Positions 58,805-64,000 of a DNA stretch of 64,000 nt are shown in pieces. A program made the translations under genes and the position numbers. Under the pieces are notes generated by a model. That model saw only the letters and a program-made list of their open reading frames with translations. It had not been told where the DNA came from and did no database searches. Source of the DNA: Microbacterium oxydans (GTDB lineage: Bacteria > Actinomycetota > Actinomycetes > Actinomycetales > Microbacteriaceae). The stretch spans positions 33,313 to 97,312 of the forward strand of contig NZ_JYIW01000015.1 of assembly GCF_000956525.1 (NCBI RefSeq). The letters are read 5' to 3'. The first letter of the stretch is position 1. Every line of letters begins with the position of its first letter.

Positions 58805-59592
58805 GCGCCTTCTCGCGGTCGGCGCAGCGGATCGGCGATCGGCATCCGCTGCGGTTCCGGTGCAGGGGCAGCCGGCGCGACCGGCGCCGCGATCTCCCTG
58901 GCGACCTGCTTCTCGAGCACCGTGACGGCATCGTCGGAGAGCAGGATCAGCCCGTCCAGCTCTTCGCGCACGCGTTTGTAGGCCACGTTGCGCTCTGCCT
59001 GGGTGGCCGACTCGTCGACCGCGACCTTGAGCAGCTGCTGCGCGCGGTCGAGTCGCTTGCGCTCCGGCTCGGTGAACGTCGAGTCGCGCAGGCGCCTGGC
59101 ATCCTTCTCGGCGATCTCGAACGCGACCGCATAGTCGCCGACCGCCTGCAGGTACTCGCCGACCTGGGTGTCGCTGACCTTCGCGTCGGTCGATGCCGGG
59201 CGCAGCGCGTCGGCCTTCTTCTTGGCTCTGAGGAACGCGGCCGTCAGCGGCTGCCGGCCGTCGCTCATGGCGGGGAATGCGATCAGCTTCGCGACATCGA
59301 GCTCGTAGTCGAGCCAGCGGGCGGTGACCTCGTCGTGCTCGGTGAACAGGCGTCCGAGCAGGTCATCGGACGGGACGGATGCCGAGGTGTCGACGAACGA
59401 CGGACCGCGCAGCTTCGCCTGGCGGGAGACGCCCCGCGCTTCGATCTCGGCGGTCCGCAGCTGCGTCTTCAGGCGGAGGGTCTCCAGGCGCCGCTCATGA
59501 CGGCGCTTCGCGTTGCGCTCCCACGCCTTCGCGACGCCGCCGGCCATTCCCATGAGCGGGAAGAGCAGCCACCAGTAGTTCCACCATTCCAT
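58801..59592 (-). CDS. Unknown membrane-anchored coiled-coil protein
   Basis: A 263-aa protein. The N-terminus is a Trp-rich membrane segment (WWNYWWLLFPLMGMAGGVAK), then a very basic helix (KRRHERRLETLRLKTQLRTA) and a mostly helical, charged body. The C-terminus is Pro/Ala-rich. I recognise no domain. Its stop overlaps the lactonase start (ATGA), but its content suggests an envelope or structural role rather than sugar metabolism. Confidence 0.75.
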   Translation of the reverse strand: MEWWNYWWLLFPLMGMAGGVAKAWERNAKRRHERRLETLRLKTQLRTAEIEARGVSRQAKLRGPSFVDTSASVPSDDLLGRLFTEHDEVTARWLDYELDVAKLIAFPAMSDGRQPLTAAFLRAKKKADALRPASTDAKVSDTQVGEYLQAVGDYAVAFEIAEKDARRLRDSTFTEPERKRLDRAQQLLKVAVDESATQAERNVAYKRVREELDGLILLSDDAVTVLEKQVAREIAAPVAPAAPAPEPQRMPIADPLRRPREGA

Positions 59593-59651
59593 GATGTGCT
59601 CAGCCTACTTCTCGCACCGTCCCCGCACGCAGTGCTTGATAGCGTCGGAGC

Positions 59652-60176
59652 ATGACCGCTCTCGTGCTGAAGATCGTCCTCGTGGTGATCGCGCTGCTGT
59701 TCGTGGTGGTCATCGTGCGCTCGCTGTTCCTGCGGCCGAACAGCTCGGCGAAGCGGATCGTCCGGATCCGCCTCCACAAGGCCGTCGGTTTCGTCGCCGC
59801 GGCGCTGCTCGCCCTTGGCCTGTTCGCGTCGGTGCTCGGATTCGGCAGTGGTGACATGCGCGACCCGGTGCCGTTCCGCATCGCCTCCGTGGTGCTCGTC
59901 GTGGCTGGGCTGCTCGTGCTGCTGGCGTACCGCAACTGGTACCTCGAGCCAGGGCGTGACGAGATCGTGTTCCGCACGGTCTTCGGTGCAGAGCGAGTCA
60001 TCCGTCATCGCGACATCGTCTCCCAGCGCAGCACCGTGCGACGCGGCAGAAGGATCATCACGGTGACGTCGTCGGACGGCACGAAGCTGCGGGTCGACGT
60101 GACGACGCACGGGCTGTCGCAGCTCGCCGCGGCCGCGGAACGCGCAGCAGCCAGCCGCGCTCCCGCCCAGCCCTGA
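59652..60176 (+). CDS. Membrane protein with PH-like cytoplasmic domain
   Basis: A 174-aa protein with an N-terminal membrane helix (LVLKIVLVVIALLFVVVIV), two more helices (VGFVAAALLALGLFASVL, ASVVLVVAGLLVLLAY) and a short beta-rich cytoplasmic end (DEIVFRTVFGAERVIRHRDI). That end resembles bacterial PH/YdbT-like domains. Function unknown; divergent from the coiled-coil gene. Confidence 0.78.
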   Translation: MTALVLKIVLVVIALLFVVVIVRSLFLRPNSSAKRIVRIRLHKAVGFVAAALLALGLFASVLGFGSGDMRDPVPFRIASVVLVVAGLLVLLAYRNWYLEPGRDEIVFRTVFGAERVIRHRDIVSQRSTVRRGRRIITVTSSDGTKLRVDVTTHGLSQLAAAAERAAASRAPAQP

Positions 60177-60203
60177 GTTCGGTTCCTCTCGCGGCGCGCG
60201 CTT

Positions 60204-60265
60204 CGGAGTTCTGCGGGATCTCGGATGCCGTGGCGGCACCGCATCCGAAATGGTGCAGATCTCCG
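60204..60265. repeat. Long imperfect palindrome (family E)
   Basis: CGGAGTTCTGC (60204-60214) pairs with GCAGATCTCCG (60255-60265) at 10 of 11 positions. TCGGATGC (60221-60228) pairs perfectly with GCATCCGA (60241-60248) inside it. It lies between convergent genes at 60176 and 60296 and can serve as terminator. Confidence 0.65.
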
Positions 60266-60295
60266 AGGTGCGGCAGTGATGCGCGCGACCCCCGC

Positions 60296-60733
60296 TCAGC
60301 CCTTCGTGAGGTCCTGCGCGAACATCACGATGATGCCGCTCGGACCACGCAGGTAGGTGAGCTTGTACACGTCCTGGTAGTTGGCGACGCCGCGCAGCGG
60401 GTGGTAGCCATGCCGTGCTGCGATCGCGAGCGACTCGTCGATGTCGTCCACCGAGAAGGCGATACGGTGCATCCCGATCTCGTTCGGCAGCGTGGGTTCG
60501 GTCTCGATCGCGTCGGGGTGGATGTATTCGAACAGCTCGATCTGCCCGTGTCCGTCCGGCGTCTGCAGCACCGCGATCCGTGCGTGGTTGCCGTCGAGGC
60601 CGACGGCGGTGGACGCCCATTCGCCGCTCACCTCGTCTCGGCCGAGCACGGTGAGCCCGATGTCGGTGAAGAACGAGATGGTTGCTTCGAGGTCACGCAC
60701 GGCGATGCCGACGTTCTCCATCTTGATGGCCAT
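60296..60733 (-). CDS. VOC/glyoxalase-superfamily protein
   Basis: A 145-aa protein with two beta-alpha-beta-beta-beta modules (MENVGIAVRDLEATISFFTD; GMHRIAFSVDDIDESLAIAA). The metal ligands appear incomplete: Glu in IELFEYIHP and His in MHRIAF are visible. Members are lyases, isomerases or dioxygenases, or bind small toxins. It stands alone, so no pathway is indicated. Confidence 0.85.
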   Translation of the reverse strand: MAIKMENVGIAVRDLEATISFFTDIGLTVLGRDEVSGEWASTAVGLDGNHARIAVLQTPDGHGQIELFEYIHPDAIETEPTLPNEIGMHRIAFSVDDIDESLAIAARHGYHPLRGVANYQDVYKLTYLRGPSGIIVMFAQDLTKG

Positions 60734-60781
60734 GGGGTGGATGCTATCCCGCGCGGCGCGATGTGTCAGCGCCGCCGTCGC

Positions 60782-61132
60782 TCAGTGGCCGAGCTTCTCG
60801 GCGCACACCACGCAGTACTCCGCGAACGGACGTGCGTCGAGCCGGGCGGCGGGGATCGGTTTCCCGCATCGGGCGCAGATGCCGTAGGTGCCGGCATCCG
60901 TCCGGGCGAGCGCGTCGTCGACCTGCTGGAGCTCGGATGCCGCGGCCTCGGCGAGCCCGCTCAGACGTGACCACTCCGACGACAGCGTCACGCCCTCCGG
61001 GTCGTGCTCGTCGTCGTCGTTCGCGCCCTCGCGATCGTGCATGAGCGCCGCCAGCGCTGCGGCCGTGGACTCGACACGCGCCACCGCCTGCGCGCGCAGC
61101 GCATACAGGAGTTCGCGCGGATCGGTCGCCAT
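60782..61132 (-). CDS. TraR/DksA-type zinc-finger protein
   Basis: A 116-aa protein from the ATG at 61132 (MATDPREL), with an ATG two codons upstream as alternative. A helical coiled-coil region (acidic DDDEHDPEG loop) precedes a C4 zinc finger, CARCGKPIPAARLDARPFAE then YCVVC. Such proteins bind the RNA polymerase secondary channel and tune transcription, though short actinobacterial members are poorly studied. Confidence 0.87.
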   Translation of the reverse strand: MATDPRELLYALRAQAVARVESTAAALAALMHDREGANDDDEHDPEGVTLSSEWSRLSGLAEAAASELQQVDDALARTDAGTYGICARCGKPIPAARLDARPFAEYCVVCAEKLGH

Positions 61133-61194
61133 GCCCACACTCTAGGCGCGGCATCCGACATGCGGCACCGCCGCCCCGCCCGTCGCGACCGAGG

Positions 61195-61347
61195 TCAGAT
61201 GGGCAGCAGCGCGATCAGGGTCGCCCCGCCACCACCGAGGATGAGGGCGATGATGACGGTCCACGCGATGATGCGCAGGCGCCGATTCCGACGCTCGCCG
61301 AGGTCGCCGTAGTCTTCGCTCGGCTCGGGTCGGCTGAGCTCGCTCAT
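61195..61347 (-). CDS. Small membrane protein coupled to purL
   Basis: A 50-aa protein: [15 protein letters not shown], a basic stretch RRNRRLR, then one membrane helix (IIAWTVIIALILGGGGATLI). The ATG at 61347 overlaps the purL stop (ATGA), so it is translationally coupled to it. I do not recognise it. The layout suggests a small tail-anchored protein of unknown role. Confidence 0.7.
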   Translation of the reverse strand: MSELSRPEPSEDYGDLGERRNRRLRIIAWTVIIALILGGGGATLIALLPI

Positions 61348-63674
61348 CAGGCCACCGGCTCCGAGACGGTCGGTCCGAAGTACGACGGCAGCGTGGCGTT
61401 CGAGCGCTCGCGCAGCTCGGCGGCAGACACCGTGAAGACGTCCTGCACCTCGAGCTGCGGCTCGGTGTCGGTCACGCCGATGCGCGCCACCGGGTATCCG
61501 CGACCCTCGCACAGTCCGCGGAACTTCACGTCGTCCTCGCGGGGCACGGTCACCAGCACGCGGCCGGTCGACTCCGAGAACAGGGCGGATGCGGCATCCA
61601 CTCCGTCGCGCTCGATGATCTCGTTCAGCCAGACGCGCGCGCCGACGCCGAAGCGCATGACGCCCTCGGCGAGGGACTGCGCGAGGCCACCCTCGGAGAG
61701 GTCGTGCGCCGAGGAGATCAGCCACTCGTCACGCGCTGCCGACAGCAGACCGGCGAGGCGCTTCTCACCGGCGAGGTCGACCTTCGGGGGGAGCCCGCCG
61801 AGGTGGTCGTGCACGACCTCGGCCCACGCCGAACCCGAGAGCTCGGTCGCGGTGGTGCCGAGGAGGTAGATGTTCTGACCGATGTCCTGCCACCCCGAGG
61901 GGATGCGGCGCGAGACGTCGTCGATGATGCCGAGCACGCCGACGAGCGGGGTCGGGTGGATCGGCACGTCGCCGGTCTGGTTGTAGAACGAGACGTTGCC
62001 GCCGGTGACCGGGGTGCCGAGCTCGTAGCATCCGTCGGCCAGGCCGTCGACCGTCTGGCCGAACTGCCACATGACCTCGGGGTTCTCCGGCGAGCCGAAG
62101 TTCAGGCAGTCGGTGATCGCGGTCGGCACTGCACCGGTGACGGCGACGTTGCGGTACGCCTCGGCCAGTGCGATCTGCGCACCCGCGTACGGGTCGAGCT
62201 GGCTGTAGCGGCCGTTGGCGTCGGTCGAGATGGCGAAGCCGAGGCCGGACTCCTCGTCGACGCGGATCATGCCGGCGTCGTCGGGGAAGCTCAGCGCCGT
62301 GTTGCCGAGCACGTAGTAGTCGTACTGGTTGGTGATCCAGCTCGTGTCGGCCAGGTTCGGCGACGCGACGAGGGCGAGGAACTGCTCGCGCAGCGTCTCG
62401 GGGTCGTTCGAGCGGGGGAGGTTCTCCGCGGCATCCGCCTGCAGTGCGTCGATCCACGTCGGGTACGCGACCGGGCGGTCGTAGACCGGGCCGTCGACCG
62501 CGACGGTCGAGGGGTCGACGTCGACGATGCGCTCGCCCTGCCAGTCGATGATGAGGCGTCCGTCGCCGGTGACCTCGCCGAGCACGGAGGTCTCGACCTC
62601 CCACTTGTTCACGACGGCCATGAACGCGTCGAGCTTCTCGGGCGCGACGATCGCCATCATGCGCTCCTGCGACTCCGACATGAGGATCTCCTCGGCCGTG
62701 AGCGTGGGGTCGCGCAGCAGCACGTTGTCGAGCGAGACCTTCATGCCGCTGTTGCCGTTGGCTGCGAGCTCGCTGGTCGCGCACGAGATGCCGGCGGCAC
62801 CGAGGTCCTGGATGGCCTCGACGAGCTCGCCGCGGTACAGCTCGAGGCAGCACTCGATGAGCACCTTCTCGGCGAAGGGGTCGCCGACCTGCACTGCGGG
62901 GCGCTTGGTGGGCCCGCCGTCGGCGAAGGTGTCGGATGCCAGGATGCTGGCGCCGCCGATGCCGTCGCCACCGGTGCGAGCGCCGAAGAGCACGACCTTG
63001 TTGCCGACGCCGGTCGCGTTCGCGAGCTTGAGGTCTTCGTGACGCAGCACGCCCACCGCGAGCGCGTTCACGAGCGGGTTGGCCTGATAGACCGAGTCGA
63101 ACACCGTCTCGCCGCCGATGTTCGGCAGTCCGAGGCAGTTGCCGTAGAAGCTGATGCCGCTCGTCACGCCGTGCACGACGCGGGCGGTGTCGGGGTGGTC
63201 GATCGCGCCGAAGCGGAGAGCGTCCATGACGGCGACCGGGCGGGCGCCCATCGAGATGATGTCGCGGACGATGCCGCCGACGCCGGTCGCCGCGCCCTGG
63301 AACGGCTCGATGAACGACGGGTGGTTGTGCGACTCGGCCTTGAAGGTGACGGCCCAGCCCTCGCCGACGTCGATGACGCCCGCGTTCTGGCCCATGCCCA
63401 CCATCAGGCGTTCCTTCATCTCATCGGAGACCTTCTGGCCGAAGCGGCGCAGGTAGTTCTTGCTGCTCTTGTACGAGCAGTGCTCGCTCCACATGACGGA
63501 GTACATCGCCAGCTCGCCCGACGTGGGGCGGCGGCCGAGGATCTCGCGGATCCTCGCGTACTCGTCATCCTTGAGGCCGAGGGCGCCGTACGGCTGCTCC
63601 TTCTCGGGCGTCGCGGTCGCGTTCTCGACAGAGTCGGGAACGTGCTTGTGGGAAGGTGCAGGGGCGGTGGTCAC
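61347..63674 (-). CDS. purL: Phosphoribosylformylglycinamidine synthase subunit PurL
   Basis: A 775-aa enzyme of purine synthesis that uses ATP and ammonia from PurQ to convert FGAR to FGAM. I chose GTG 63674 because GGAG sits 5 bp before it; upstream codons run through repeat elements. Motifs include [40 protein letters not shown] and [19 protein letters not shown]. Length and lack of a glutaminase domain mark the small bacterial form that needs PurQ and PurS. The stop overlaps a small membrane protein gene. Confidence 0.96.
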   Translation of the reverse strand: MTTAPAPSHKHVPDSVENATATPEKEQPYGALGLKDDEYARIREILGRRPTSGELAMYSVMWSEHCSYKSSKNYLRRFGQKVSDEMKERLMVGMGQNAGVIDVGEGWAVTFKAESHNHPSFIEPFQGAATGVGGIVRDIISMGARPVAVMDALRFGAIDHPDTARVVHGVTSGISFYGNCLGLPNIGGETVFDSVYQANPLVNALAVGVLRHEDLKLANATGVGNKVVLFGARTGGDGIGGASILASDTFADGGPTKRPAVQVGDPFAEKVLIECCLELYRGELVEAIQDLGAAGISCATSELAANGNSGMKVSLDNVLLRDPTLTAEEILMSESQERMMAIVAPEKLDAFMAVVNKWEVETSVLGEVTGDGRLIIDWQGERIVDVDPSTVAVDGPVYDRPVAYPTWIDALQADAAENLPRSNDPETLREQFLALVASPNLADTSWITNQYDYYVLGNTALSFPDDAGMIRVDEESGLGFAISTDANGRYSQLDPYAGAQIALAEAYRNVAVTGAVPTAITDCLNFGSPENPEVMWQFGQTVDGLADGCYELGTPVTGGNVSFYNQTGDVPIHPTPLVGVLGIIDDVSRRIPSGWQDIGQNIYLLGTTATELSGSAWAEVVHDHLGGLPPKVDLAGEKRLAGLLSAARDEWLISSAHDLSEGGLAQSLAEGVMRFGVGARVWLNEIIERDGVDAASALFSESTGRVLVTVPREDDVKFRGLCEGRGYPVARIGVTDTEPQLEVQDVFTVSAAELRERSNATLPSYFGPTVSEPVA

Positions 63675-63760
63675 GCGCACTCCAAGGGAAGGGGCCGGCG
63701 GGCGTGTCCAGTCTACCGGCGCTGGGTTCGGTGCTTCGCCCCGCCCCCGCGGCCCCCTTT

Positions 63761-63821
63761 GGGTCCCTGAGCCTGTCGAAGGGCCCTGCCCCCTGGGTCC
63801 CTGAGCTTGTCGAAGGGCCCT
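63761..63821. repeat. Repeat family A upstream of purL
   Basis: Two GGGTCCCTGAGCYTGTCGAA copies in the purL upstream region. A truncated copy ends the window at about 63980-64000. Confidence 0.8.
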
Positions 63822-63842
63822 GCCCCACGCCCGCCTCCAGGC

Positions 63843-63957
63843 AGGTGTCGCACATGGCCGCATCCGCTCTCGGATTGCGGCCATCCGAGACACCTCTCCC
63901 TCTGCAGGTGTCGCGAATGGCCGTCTCCCCGCCCTCGAGGCGGCCATCCGCGACCCC
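63843..63957. repeat. Palindromic repeats (family B) upstream of purL
   Basis: Two hairpins. In 63843-63895, AGGTGTC pairs with GACACCT and ATGGCCGC with GCGGCCAT, all perfect. In 63906-63957, GGTGTCGCG and ATGGCC pair with GGCCAT and CGCGACC. Together with repeat A they fill the 326-bp stretch 63675-64000. No gene or clear promoter for purL is visible there. Confidence 0.8.
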
Positions 63958-64000
63958 GCCCCGTGCGTTCCTGACCCCCCTGGGTCCCTGAGCCCACAGG

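Overview
The window is very GC-rich and densely coded. It has short gaps, many 4-bp ATGA/GTGA start-stop overlaps, frequent GTG starts and constant use of GGATGCC/GCATCCG words. Together with a SCO4848-type small membrane protein, many ROK regulators, DUF1048/PadR/ABC-2 cassettes and a short (775 aa) PurL, this points to a Microbacteriaceae actinobacterium, probably Microbacterium or a close relative. No rRNA, tRNA, CRISPR array or transposase was seen. The only mobile-looking material is several families of short palindromic repeats.

Layout. (1) 1-10.4 kb: an amino-sugar/tagatose-type catabolic locus. It has two divergent ROK repressors, a binding-protein ABC importer on the minus strand, and a divergent operon SIS deaminase/isomerase - ROK kinase - PfkB kinase - class II aldolase - DeoR regulator. 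(2) 10.6-16 kb: a minus-strand operon ECF-like sigma factor - 151-aa protein - subtilisin-like protease with an NPFSRT repeat linker - TPR-CHAT protease. This is the most unusual module in the window. (3) 16-25 kb: SCO4848 protein, MFS exporter with divergent ArsR-type regulator, an amidase - APC permease - GntR operon, and an ATPase - permease - MarR efflux operon, most with a clear palindromic operator. (4) 25-30 kb: an RsmC-like methyltransferase carrying an in-frame repeat insertion, then a glycine betaine/proline ABC importer behind a long structured leader. (5) 30-35 kb: PadR - DUF1048 - DrrAB-like exporter under a triple 23-bp operator, an SGNH hydrolase, an acidic hypothetical protein and CorA.

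(6) 35-49 kb: a second carbohydrate locus. On the minus strand are a ROK repressor, two Gfo/Idh/MocA oxidoreductases and an SDR. On the plus strand are an ABC importer, an epimerase-like protein, a DHDPS-superfamily lyase, a 2-hydroxyacid dehydrogenase, a third Gfo/Idh enzyme and a Tat-exported beta-helix protein. (7) 49-59 kb: a sugar-acid locus with a GntR regulator, a ceramidase-fold hydrolase, SDRs, a mandelate-racemase-type dehydratase, an NTF2-like protein, a D-2-hydroxyacid dehydrogenase, an FAH-family hydrolase and an SMP-30 lactonase. Together they fit a non-phosphorylative lactone/dehydratase/diketo-acid-hydrolase route. A shared TGCTATRGCATC operator ties its two halves together. 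(8) 59-64 kb: housekeeping genes (small membrane proteins, VOC and DksA-type proteins, PurL).

The genes therefore form several substrate-inducible uptake-and-catabolism loci for plant or microbial carbohydrates, small efflux cassettes with their own local regulators, and one protease/sigma-factor signalling module that may be a regulated stress or defence response.
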